From CAZJPS01 sp964548055 (GTDB taxonomy: Bacteria > Patescibacteriota > Gracilibacteria > Peribacterales > Peribacteraceae): 28,550 nucleotides of DNA. The stretch is taken from the NCBI GenBank assembly GCA_964548055.1, contig CAZJPS010000010.1, positions 1 to 28,550 of the forward strand, in the 5' to 3' direction. The translations under genes were made by a program, and so were the position numbers. The first letter of the stretch is position 1. Each line of letters opens with the position of its first letter. Of the stretch, positions 15,151 through 22,688 are shown piece after piece. The notes below the pieces were generated by a model, which worked only from the letters and a program-made list of their open reading frames with translations, was not told where the DNA came from and made no database searches.

Positions 15151-15582
15151 TTAGTTTAAAAAAGGGTTTTGCTCCACTTGCTCCTTCAACAAATTTTCAT
15201 AATAAAGAGGCGTAGCAGTGTCTTTAAAGCCATCTACAGAACTCAATTCTTTTAGATTTTTTTTCAGTTCATACTCTCTCCATTGCAATAAAGAGAGTAA
15301 TGCATTCGCTTGTTCTGCCTTCTTGTGTTTCCGGATATCGTGAGTACAACGCACTCCAGATTGAACAAGGCTCTCTATGGCAGCCCTCACACTTCGCAAT
15401 TCTTTCTCAAGAGCCAACACCACCTGGAGCTGTTCGACACTATTCCACGAAAGCTCATTTTCAGCTTTATATACGAGATTGCTCCAAGCATTTTTATTGC
15501 TTTCTTTTGGAAAAATCAGAGCATAAGCATCATCTCTGCTCTCAAAATCATCAAAACCATAAATTTGAACGCGATTTTTCAC
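15151..15582 (-). CDS. Hypothetical protein, 143 aa, coiled-coil-like
   Basis: I do not recognise this protein. It has 143 residues, is soluble, and probably has an extended helical hairpin at about 45-125, rich in Glu, Lys and Leu. Two cysteine-free termini flank a single Cys in the middle. The start is GTG, preceded by TTGACT (15611-15616), a 16-nt spacer and AAAAAT (15589-15594) ending 6 nt before the GTG; this is a leaderless layout with a weak -10. It lies between the secretion-type ATPase and ybaB on the same strand. AT content is high, as in the other orphan genes here. Confidence 0.75.
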   Translation of the reverse strand: MKNRVQIYGFDDFESRDDAYALIFPKESNKNAWSNLVYKAENELSWNSVEQLQVVLALEKELRSVRAAIESLVQSGVRCTHDIRKHKKAEQANALLSLLQWREYELKKNLKELSSVDGFKDTATPLYYENLLKEQVEQNPFLN

Positions 15583-15588
15583 TCCAGC

Positions 15589-15616
15589 ATTTTTATCATA
15601 TTTATGAAACAGTCAA
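15589..15616 (-). promoter_or_regulatory. Promoter of the 143-aa gene
   Basis: Minus strand: TTGACT (15611-15616), 16-nt spacer, AAAAAT (15589-15594), 6 nt, GTG at 15582. Confidence 0.45.
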
Positions 15617-15670
15617 TCTTTCTGAGTCAACCGAACATCAAATGACAGGCTGAATTCAAAAAATCCCCAT

Positions 15671-18331
15671 CTACATAGCAGGCATCTCCGGAGGCAAAGG
15701 AGGCACTGAACCAGGTGATTCCGGCCTCACAATCCCAATACGATCTTCAATTTCCTGGTTCACAAAAACCTTTTTACGGCCGTACTTCATGCGGCTGTAT
15801 TCTTTAATGAGAGCGGAAAGCTTTTCATTGCGATTCGATTCATCGTAGATGGTAGCCATACTAAAAGGACGTGACGTTGTATTATTGATGTTCAGTTTTG
15901 TGTAACAATTGAAATTTGGAATTCCAATCACATCCTGTTCACTCAACACAGGAGCCATTTCTTTAGCCATGTATTCCGCATCTTCGGCTCCAATTTTAAA
16001 GCTCATGATTGTACCAACGTTACCAAACACCGCATCGCGCATTTTTGTACTGGATTGACCGTAGGCTTCTGTCTTTCCAACTAACTGACCAATGTATTGA
16101 TGAGCCATAATGAGCCCAAGTTCGTACTTGCGCGCTTCGGAGAGAATGGTGGCAAACGCATCAGTCACAAAATTTTGGAATTCATCAACGTACAAGTAGA
16201 ACCTACGGCGATCTTTTTGTGGGATGTCCGCACGAGAGAGTGCCGCCATATTCACTTTATTCACAAACACTAGTCCAAGAAGTTGCGCATTTACATCTCC
16301 AATTTTTCCCTTACTAAGATTTACTAAAAGAATTTTTCCATCATCCATAATCTGACGTATATTGAAGGCACTTTTTGGTTGCCCAATAATATTACGCATC
16401 GTGGTATTGGTCACAAAAGGACCAAACTTTGCGGAGAAATATGGAATCATTTCTTCCTTTTCACGCGCACCCGTTTTTGCAATTTCATGCTCCCAGAAAC
16501 TGCGTACCACTACATTCTTGCACTTGCTCACTTTATAACGCTGGAATTCATCATCTACAAACAGACGGGGTACATCAATCAAAGTAGCACCTTCTTCTTC
16601 ATCATCCATAAGTGTAAGACAACCGTTGCGGAAATAGTGCTGAATACGAGGACCAAAGATTTCATTACCAAAAAGTTTGATAAAAATTTCCATTGCATCC
16701 AAAGATGCACGATCTTTCTCTTCGTCTGTTTTTGCTTCAAGCAGGTTCAAACCCATCGGACGTTCGGTATCGGATGGATCAAAGAGAATCACGTCTTTTG
16801 CTCTCTCTTTGGGAACATGAGCAAGTACGTCTTCAATCAAATCACCGTGTGGATCTACCACGCACACACCTTGCCCGCTTGCAATATCTTGCCGTGCTTG
16901 GAAATTGAGTAACGCAGATTTTCCAGAACCAGACTTACCAATTATGTATTGATGGCGTGTGCGATCGCTATGCATGAAACGAATCTGCGTCCCTTCTGCT
17001 CTATAATTATTTATGCCTATCAAAATTCCTTCTTTTGGATTATTAGGAGGAGGAGGGAGTACTCGATATGCAATCCATTGGATAACAGGAACTTTGTTAT
17101 AACGACTGTCAGGAAAGTGATACAAGCCTGCTAATTCTTTTTCAACCAGCAAATCACGCTTATGCCAATATCCATTAATGCGATGTTTCCAAAGCCAATG
17201 AATGAAGGGGGCATTCCAAGCGAGAGGTAAAAAATCAACAAACATGCGTCTGTTCACAAACCAGTTGCCATAAATATCTTTGAAGACGTTGAAGGCAACC
17301 TGCAAGTTATTCGTGATATCCACTGCTCGCTTCCAAGATTTAGCCGAAGCCATAATGCGAACAGATACATGAAAACCACTCATGCCCGCCTTTTGCCCCA
17401 TGCGTTTATACAGCTCTTCTTCTGGCTGGATCATGCGTACGAACGCATCGCCATGCGAGGCGCCTGGTGCGTATGTTTCTCCATCGGAACCTGTTGTAAT
17501 GCCACCGATAACATGCATAAGAGTAGAAAGGATGGGAATGCGAGAAACCCATCTATCTTCCTTACCCTTAAATTTTGCATTAGCTAATCGCTTCACCGTC
17601 TTGCTCCATGTATCAGAAAAAGCAGGAGTGATGACAATTTGAATAGATGCCTTTTCGTCTGAATCCAATTTGCTGAGCACGTTCGCCATATCGTTCAGCG
17701 GATCGTCCTGCATCTCTTCATAAAAACGAATGGGGTACACAAACTTCTTTTTCGTAATCATGTTGTAACCGACAAGCTTGTATCCCTTGGTCCATACTTC
17801 GGGCACAGGGCGAATAATGACCTCAGCATCGGAATAGAATGAGGTAATCTGTTTCTCGACAATAGATACCAAACTCGGCTGCGTAATCACGTAAAACGAT
17901 AGCTCTCCCTTCTCTAAAAAAGTTTCAAAGCTGATGGTTGCAAAACGGAAAATCCAAAAGTGAACTGCCTGCCAAAAAGTAAGGCTGCGCACTTCCCACA
18001 ACGCTCTATATAACTGCTCCATAATGGCCACTTTCTCTTTAAAATCTTTTTCGGTTCTTTTTTCTTGATCTATTTTACTATCTGAACGCGGCAAAAGTAC
18101 TTTCATAGCCACAAGTCTCTTCGACATAAACCATGCATACGTAAACCGCACATTCCACACAAAATATTTCCAGACTGCATATCCCAACAGAATAATTCCC
18201 GTATTTACAAGGGGATCTGATATAAACCAAGCCCACACCATTCCCCACAAATGCCACTTGAATACCTCACTAGTCACAAAGACCGAGAGAACGAGCAGGG
18301 GCCAGAGGAAGATGCGTAGGAAAAGAAACAC
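15671..18331 (-). CDS. Membrane-anchored type IV secretion-like ATPase (TraG/VirD4-HerA superfamily)
   Basis: An 886-residue P-loop ATPase of the VirD4/TraG/VirB4-HerA clan. The N-terminus has two likely membrane segments (about 3-23 and 43-60). A middle region of ~350 residues is unassigned. The motor domain starts near 440: Walker A GKSGSGKS at 465-472, CVVDPHGD at about 490-497, Walker B-type FYLYVDEFQNF at 711-721, and a sensor-like segment around GLIMAHQYIGQL at 739-750. In conjugation, relatives pump DNA or couple substrates to the channel. Here no relaxase or other mating genes are visible, so it may serve pilus assembly, protein export or DNA uptake. The start is GTG, 37 nt from an extended -10 TGCTATAAT (18368-18376). 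The tail is Pro-rich. The superfamily is sure; the exact role is not. Confidence 0.88.
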   Translation of the reverse strand: MFLFLRIFLWPLLVLSVFVTSEVFKWHLWGMVWAWFISDPLVNTGIILLGYAVWKYFVWNVRFTYAWFMSKRLVAMKVLLPRSDSKIDQEKRTEKDFKEKVAIMEQLYRALWEVRSLTFWQAVHFWIFRFATISFETFLEKGELSFYVITQPSLVSIVEKQITSFYSDAEVIIRPVPEVWTKGYKLVGYNMITKKKFVYPIRFYEEMQDDPLNDMANVLSKLDSDEKASIQIVITPAFSDTWSKTVKRLANAKFKGKEDRWVSRIPILSTLMHVIGGITTGSDGETYAPGASHGDAFVRMIQPEEELYKRMGQKAGMSGFHVSVRIMASAKSWKRAVDITNNLQVAFNVFKDIYGNWFVNRRMFVDFLPLAWNAPFIHWLWKHRINGYWHKRDLLVEKELAGLYHFPDSRYNKVPVIQWIAYRVLPPPPNNPKEGILIGINNYRAEGTQIRFMHSDRTRHQYIIGKSGSGKSALLNFQARQDIASGQGVCVVDPHGDLIEDVLAHVPKERAKDVILFDPSDTERPMGLNLLEAKTDEEKDRASLDAMEIFIKLFGNEIFGPRIQHYFRNGCLTLMDDEEEGATLIDVPRLFVDDEFQRYKVSKCKNVVVRSFWEHEIAKTGAREKEEMIPYFSAKFGPFVTNTTMRNIIGQPKSAFNIRQIMDDGKILLVNLSKGKIGDVNAQLLGLVFVNKVNMAALSRADIPQKDRRRFYLYVDEFQNFVTDAFATILSEARKYELGLIMAHQYIGQLVGKTEAYGQSSTKMRDAVFGNVGTIMSFKIGAEDAEYMAKEMAPVLSEQDVIGIPNFNCYTKLNINNTTSRPFSMATIYDESNRNEKLSALIKEYSRMKYGRKKVFVNQEIEDRIGIVRPESPGSVPPLPPEMPAM

Positions 18332-18367
18332 GGAAGAGCCAATAAAAGAATACTAGAAAATCCATTA

Positions 18368-18376
18368 ATTATAGCA
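18368..18376 (-). promoter_or_regulatory. Extended -10 promoter of the secretion-type ATPase gene
   Basis: TGCTATAAT on the minus strand is a perfect extended -10. The GTG start lies 36 nt downstream, so this mRNA should carry a leader of about 30 nt, without a visible Shine-Dalgarno. Confidence 0.65.
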
Positions 18377-18427
18377 GAAAAGTATGTTTTGGGCTATATG
18401 CGTTTTCAGCGAAATTCGGAGCTTTTC

Positions 18428-18455
18428 ATACCAACTTTTACGCAATCATTGGTAT
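18428..18455. other. Inverted repeat after the rlpA-like gene
   Basis: ATACCAA and TTGGTAT (7 bp, 14-nt loop) lie ~19 nt after the rlpA-like stop codon. No T-run follows on the minus strand, so terminator function is uncertain. Confidence 0.45.
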
Positions 18456-18473
18456 CTGAACCACGAAGAATTC

Positions 18474-19574
18474 TTAGGACCCACATTTCATCACGTTCAT
18501 CTGGAATACCCTTTTGCGGCCATTTTTATCTGCAATTTTAATAAAATATTTCCCCTCTTGAGAGGGCGTAAAAGTGTAGTCTTCATTGGCCTGAACCCAC
18601 GTATTGGTTTCGTCCAGAGTACCATCTGGGTATCGAGTGGAATCAATCATAAATTGAGACTTGGCTTGAAGTGTTAACACAGAGCCAAGTGGAAACATTT
18701 TATAAATTCCTTTTGCAAACATCAGATTGCGGCCGCCACGCTTCTGTTCGTCCGCAGGAAGACATACTGAAGAAGAAACAGAAGAAGATGAAACAGCAAC
18801 ATCTTCAGACTGCATATTCACATCACCCAAGCGCTCAAATGTTGCACGAATTTTTCCCTTACTACGTTCTGCAATGGCTGTGAATGCACCCAAACTTAAA
18901 TCCATATCACGTCCTTTCACAAAGGGACCACGATCATTAATACGAACGGTCACACTTTTTCCATTCTCGATATTCGTTACTTTTACAATTGTGTTGTACG
19001 GAAACGTGCGATGAGCGGCAGTCATTGCATACATATCAAACGATTCTCCAAACGCTGTGCCCTTTCCGTGAAATTTTTCGGAGTATAAACTCACCTCATG
19101 CGATTCTTTGGCTAACTGATCAGTAAATTTCACTATCAAGTTTTGCAAAGTATCCTGGGTGATTTCTTGTTTTTTAATGGTCGGTACTCCATCTTCTACC
19201 GAGTAAATATCTCCCAGATCGTATGGCTTTAAAATTTCTGGAAGACGATCGAATGTGAGGACATCAATGTCATCCAGATTTCGTGTGCGCACCATCCATA
19301 GAAGAGCCTGTTGTAAAGTAAGCGGCTCATCAGGATAAAAAAGATCTCCTTCATCTATCAGTCCGCGCGATTGAGCGTATCCAATTTCGATGTATCCCTT
19401 ATCGCCTTTTTTCATATCTGTGAACGGTACTGATTTTTTTTCCTCTGCAGGACGCTTGAGTGTTTCCCAGATCATCAAAAATCCATCCCTGCGCGAGATG
19501 GAACTATCCGCAGCATGGGACGTAAGTGGAACGAAAATGGATGCGAGGAACACAGCAAGGACGAAGCGACGCAT
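18474..19574 (-). CDS. RlpA-like double-psi beta-barrel lytic transglycosylase, secreted
   Basis: A secreted 366-residue protein. Residues 1-21 are a signal peptide ending in SHA-A. Residues about 24-115 resemble an SLH-type or similar wall-associated region (GFLMIWETLKRP, PFTDMKKGDKGYIEIGYAQSRGLI). The RlpA-type double-psi beta-barrel spans about 160-255: SLYSEKFHGKGTAFGESFD, MTAAHRTFPYNTIVKVTN with His188, and NDRGPFVKGRDMDLS with Asp214 and Asp225. RlpA proteins cleave glycan strands at sites lacking stem peptides. The C-terminal ~80 residues form an extra beta-rich domain. The gene lies 76 nt downstream of the 3D-domain protein gene on the same strand, suggesting joint wall remodelling. 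The stop is followed by a 7-bp inverted repeat without a T-run. Confidence 0.9.
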   Translation of the reverse strand: MRRFVLAVFLASIFVPLTSHAADSSISRRDGFLMIWETLKRPAEEKKSVPFTDMKKGDKGYIEIGYAQSRGLIDEGDLFYPDEPLTLQQALLWMVRTRNLDDIDVLTFDRLPEILKPYDLGDIYSVEDGVPTIKKQEITQDTLQNLIVKFTDQLAKESHEVSLYSEKFHGKGTAFGESFDMYAMTAAHRTFPYNTIVKVTNIENGKSVTVRINDRGPFVKGRDMDLSLGAFTAIAERSKGKIRATFERLGDVNMQSEDVAVSSSSVSSSVCLPADEQKRGGRNLMFAKGIYKMFPLGSVLTLQAKSQFMIDSTRYPDGTLDETNTWVQANEDYTFTPSQEGKYFIKIADKNGRKRVFQMNVMKCGS

Positions 19575-19650
19575 AGGGATTCATGCTTACGGAAGAAGCA
19601 CAGGCAATCAACCCTCTAGCAAATGAATATCCGGAGTCGTCAACTGTCTC

Positions 19651-21045
19651 TTAAATGGCATCCCAACCCTCTGCCTTCACCACCTTCAAAAGCTTATTTG
19701 CCGCATCCCTCTGCAGTTTTTGCAGGGTTGCGGGTCCTACCCGCCCTGCTCCTGTATCCTTTTCGCTCTTAATGATTCCCACTTGCAACTGGTACTGAAT
19801 CAGTGCCTTTTCAGTATTGTCTCCAAAGAGGCCCGTCACTTGATCAGCCTTCAAAAATTTCATATCGCGAAGCAACGATTGGAGATTTTTTACAGAATCT
19901 CCTTTGTCGCCCTTAGAAATGAACGCATTCACCGTCAAATTCCTCTCGGCAACAATTGTTTCAACACGGCGCAGTGCAAGAATGTGCTCTGCTTCCCTCT
20001 TCGCCATTGCCTCTCTCCATTCAGACACAATGATTGCATATGTTTTTGGTCCTACACGACCAGCTCCTGGCGACTCATGATTGCCGATCAGTGCGTGATC
20101 TTTTTGAAACGCAATAATCGCTTCTCTTAATTCCTTACTATACATCCCATCTGTCCGACCGTCGTAATATCCAAGAAAACGCAGCGTGCGTTTTGCTTGC
20201 GCAATATCTTTTGGATCACTGGATCTATCCAAAGTTGAAGCAAGAGGAATGTTCGCTGTGAGGCGATGAATGTGTGCTTCGAGTAGCGCGCCACCTAATT
20301 CTGTAACGGTATCCGCTGCATCTTTCACACCAAAATCACTGTAGAATTTTTCCAGTGCTGTACGTGTTCGCGCTCCAAAAAAACCAGTTGCTGCTTCTTT
20401 AAAATAGCCAGCTTGATTCAATTTCTGCTGAAGCAAAACCACAGATTCACCCTTCACGCCAAACGCGGGAGCAAGGGCGGCAAGAGTTGCTTGCGGTGAC
20501 AAAAAAGGGCGAATGCGTTCAAATGGAGCTGGAAATTTTTCCACTGAAAAAGATTCAGCGGGTTGCGCCGAAGTCACTGGATACACCGTACCGGTGACAT
20601 GTGGCACGCCAAATTCGATCGCGCGCGCAAGCCCCTCTTCTCCACTTCCCATCCAGATATCTAAGCGATGCGCATCTTCCCATTCGGTAATAGCTCCACC
20701 ACGATCATGCACTGTTACAGTTCCAATGCCAGGTAATACGACTCTGGTTCCAAACGGATAACTTTTTGGCGCGGCAACCATTCCTGGATACACCGGAGTT
20801 CCATCCGCACCATGCGTACCATGGCCATTCAAAAGCATATCAGCTTCGTAGCTCCCCTTTATATAGCAACACTGATTTGGGAGCGGCGAATAATACGCAG
20901 TGAGAACGAAATCCTGAGTAAACGGTTTTCCAGCATTCATCAAGGCTGCTGTGTCTACCGGCTCCCCTTTTGCCAAGGACATCGGAATAGTCATGGAAAG
21001 CAGTACAGCTACCAAAATGGAGTGTTTGAGTGTTTGTGTAGGCAT
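19651..21045 (-). CDS. Secreted 3D-domain protein with three peptidoglycan-binding repeats
   Basis: A secreted wall-active protein of 464 residues. A signal peptide is at 1-25. A 3D domain (MltA-like double-psi barrel) spans about 45-155, with GTRVVLPGIGTVTVHDRGG and HRLDIWMGSGEEGLARAIEFG; Asp114 and Asp129 are the conserved acidic residues. Three PG_binding_1-type repeats follow at about 195-240, 278-338 and 380-443. The last two share the GAGRVGP motif. The likely role is anchoring to, and cleaving, peptidoglycan. The ATG at 21045 is preferred over a TTG at 21069 because the extended -10 TGCTACAAT ends 6 nt before that ATG, and a proper signal peptide then begins. The gene is followed by the rlpA-like gene. 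Confidence 0.88.
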   Translation of the reverse strand: MPTQTLKHSILVAVLLSMTIPMSLAKGEPVDTAALMNAGKPFTQDFVLTAYYSPLPNQCCYIKGSYEADMLLNGHGTHGADGTPVYPGMVAAPKSYPFGTRVVLPGIGTVTVHDRGGAITEWEDAHRLDIWMGSGEEGLARAIEFGVPHVTGTVYPVTSAQPAESFSVEKFPAPFERIRPFLSPQATLAALAPAFGVKGESVVLLQQKLNQAGYFKEAATGFFGARTRTALEKFYSDFGVKDAADTVTELGGALLEAHIHRLTANIPLASTLDRSSDPKDIAQAKRTLRFLGYYDGRTDGMYSKELREAIIAFQKDHALIGNHESPGAGRVGPKTYAIIVSEWREAMAKREAEHILALRRVETIVAERNLTVNAFISKGDKGDSVKNLQSLLRDMKFLKADQVTGLFGDNTEKALIQYQLQVGIIKSEKDTGAGRVGPATLQKLQRDAANKLLKVVKAEGWDAI

Positions 21046-21051
21046 CAAAAC

Positions 21052-21060
21052 ATTGTAGCA
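21052..21060 (-). promoter_or_regulatory. Extended -10 promoter of the 3D-domain gene
   Basis: TGCTACAAT on the minus strand ends 6 nt before the ATG at 21045. GCGACA 17 nt further upstream is a partial -35. This fixes the start and predicts a leaderless mRNA. Confidence 0.65.
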
Positions 21061-21151
21061 GAAAAACAAACTGCTGTCGCGGTCCTTAGAATGCTACAAA
21101 AGCAGGATAGAGAGCTGAATGTAAATAATAATTGTCTATTTGATTTCGCAT

Positions 21152-21256
21152 GGTAAAGGTAAGGGGACAAAGGTTTAAAAGGGGACAAAAGGGACAAAGG
21201 TCCTTTACTAAAAACCTTTGTCACCTTTACAACCTTTATGCCCTTTGTCCCCTTTT
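21152..21256. repeat. 9-nt-period inverted repeat at the 3' end of the M24 peptidase gene
   Basis: The right arm (21214-21256) reads in 9-nt units starting ACCTTTGTC, ACCTTTACA, ACCTTTATG, CCCTTTGTC, CCCTTTT. The left arm is the G-rich complement. AAAAGGGGACAAAAGGG (21177-21193) pairs with CCCTTTGTCCCCTTTT (21241-21256) except for one base, and ACAAAGGT (21194-21201) pairs perfectly with ACCTTTGT (21214-21221). Confidence 0.85.
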
Positions 21257-22247
21257 ACTCAACAATCACCATCTCCTCCACTCTCATCCCAAACTTTCCT
21301 GGAAAATACACCCCCGGTTCGATCGTAATTACTTCTCCTGGAAGCAAAGTTTTCACCGGTGCTTTTTGAGAAAGTGTCACTCCTTCATGAACATCGAGTC
21401 CCACTCCATGACCAAGTGCATGCGTGAAATATTGATTCAAATTTTCTCGGGTGAGCACATCACGTGCAATGCGATCAAGTTCATGAGTAGTTGCTCCAAT
21501 TTTCACGGCTGCCTTTGCCTTATCTTTCGCTTCGCAGAGCGCAGAATAGATTCGCTCCTGTTCTGCAGTTGGCTTTGCTGTGAAAAACACTTCGCTCATA
21601 TCGCCGCAGTATCCTTTGTATTTCACTCCCACATCAATCTGCACGATGTGACCTTTTTGGAGCGAGCGCGATGTTGGATGATGATGCGGTGAACTGGTGT
21701 GTGTTCCAAAACCAACGATGGGCTCGAAGGAAAGTCCTTCTGCCCCCATGTCGAACGCCCACAAAAGTAACTGCCGCGCGAGACCTTCTTCGGTGATGCG
21801 CTTTCGGAGGAGAGATGGAACCCTGCGCAAAAGCTCACTCGTCATTTTCATCGCACGGCGAACAATGCGAAGCTCATCGCTATCTTTAGACCTGCGAAAA
21901 TGATCGACCACACCCGTTGTATGAACAAATTTTGTACTCGGAAATTTCTTCTTCCAATTGCGAAAACGAGAGACTGTTACTGTTTCTGCTTCAAACCCAC
22001 ACTCTTTCTGTTCTTCTAGATACTTTGGTAACCGATCAATATCGCGCACCGCAAAATCCCCCTTAGCTCCTTTTGCCATCTCCGTGTACCTGGAATCGAC
22101 GAACAGAATGAATTTTTTAGGAGTAATGAGCATTATGCCCGCAGACATTGAAAGACCGGTCAAATAGCGGATAGAAGTGGGGTCTGTCACTAAAAAAGAG
22201 CCTACTTTCGCCCTTTCCAATAGTTCTTTGGATGTACGTGGATGCAT
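21255..22247 (-). CDS. M24 family Xaa-Pro aminopeptidase, C-terminus shortened at a repeat
   Basis: A metallopeptidase of the M24 (PepP/PepQ, pita-bread) family, which removes N-terminal residues before proline. It has 330 residues: an N-terminal creatinase-like domain (about 5-120) and a catalytic domain with all five metal ligands, Asp205, Asp216, His280 (GHGVG), Glu310 and Glu324. The protein stops six residues after the last ligand (VEEMVIVE), whereas relatives usually continue 10-30 residues. The stop codon TAA is the junction with the 9-nt-period inverted repeat downstream, so the repeat seems to have cut off the native end. It probably remains active since all ligands are present. The ATG start has TACACT 7 nt upstream or TATAAT 14 nt upstream. 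It is divergent from the pilin operon. Confidence 0.92.
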   Translation of the reverse strand: MHPRTSKELLERAKVGSFLVTDPTSIRYLTGLSMSAGIMLITPKKFILFVDSRYTEMAKGAKGDFAVRDIDRLPKYLEEQKECGFEAETVTVSRFRNWKKKFPSTKFVHTTGVVDHFRRSKDSDELRIVRRAMKMTSELLRRVPSLLRKRITEEGLARQLLLWAFDMGAEGLSFEPIVGFGTHTSSPHHHPTSRSLQKGHIVQIDVGVKYKGYCGDMSEVFFTAKPTAEQERIYSALCEAKDKAKAAVKIGATTHELDRIARDVLTRENLNQYFTHALGHGVGLDVHEGVTLSQKAPVKTLLPGEVITIEPGVYFPGKFGMRVEEMVIVE

Positions 22248-22254
22248 GGAGCGG

Positions 22255-22287
22255 AGTGTAGATTATAGGTGCGTTTTGTGCTATAAT
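22255..22287. promoter_or_regulatory. Divergent promoters for the M24 peptidase and the pilin operon
   Basis: On the plus strand, TGCTATAAT (22279-22287) serves the pilin gene. On the minus strand, TATAAT (22262-22267) or TACACT (22255-22260) serves the peptidase. The two transcripts therefore start within about 50 bp, and the promoters probably share upstream DNA. Confidence 0.6.
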
Positions 22288-22322
22288 TGTTATCGAAAAA
22301 CAACACGAAACCCCACTTCATT

Positions 22323-22688
22323 ATGAAACGACTGTTCTCCGTTCTCTCGGTGCTTCTCTCGTTACCTCTGCGTGCCCACGCACAAGTATTCAATGGTCCG
22401 GGATTGCAGGATGGCATTAACTCTGCAGGACAAATAGATGGACCAATCAATGCATCGTTGCGCGTTGTTGTTCTTACGTTCCTCCACAAAGTTCTCGGCT
22501 TTGTAGGGCTTGCCGCCGTGATTGTAATTATCATTGCAGGAATTTATCTCATTATCAGCATGGGCGAAGATGAACAGAGAGATAAAGCGAAGAAAATTAT
22601 TCAGTATGCAATTATTGGAATGCTCATCATCTTCTTTGCTCGTGCTCTTGTGGGATTCTTCCTCTACGGACTCCCCGCATACTTCTAA
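22323..22688 (+). CDS. VirB2/TrbC-like pilin (T4SS-type), 121 aa
   Basis: A small secreted or membrane protein of 121 residues with a signal peptide (about 1-20, ending RAHA-Q), a short extracytoplasmic segment, and two hydrophobic helices (about 43-67 and 88-110) around a charged loop, GEDEQRDKAKK. This is the layout of VirB2/TrbC-type pilins and of the T4SS-pilin family common in CPR genomes. The ATG at 22323 begins a proper signal peptide; an upstream in-frame TTG (22287) falls inside the -10. The extended -10 TGCTATAAT (22279-22287) gives a leader of ~29 nt without a Shine-Dalgarno. The stop overlaps the next start as TAATG, so the downstream PKD protein is translationally coupled. Confidence 0.82.
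   Translation: MKRLFSVLSVLLSLPLRAHAQVFNGPGLQDGINSAGQIDGPINASLRVVVLTFLHKVLGFVGLAAVIVIIIAGIYLIISMGEDEQRDKAKKIIQYAIIGMLIIFFARALVGFFLYGLPAYF

Noticed and set aside
18384..18677. 97-aa plus-strand reading frame near the rlpA-like 3' end
   Set aside because: It overlaps the rlpA-like coding end on the other strand and has no start signal.
15671..22688. Integrated conjugative element
   Set aside because: Although a TraG/HerA-like ATPase and a pilin are present, there is no relaxase, integrase, att-like repeat or mating-pair set, and wall and core genes are interspersed.
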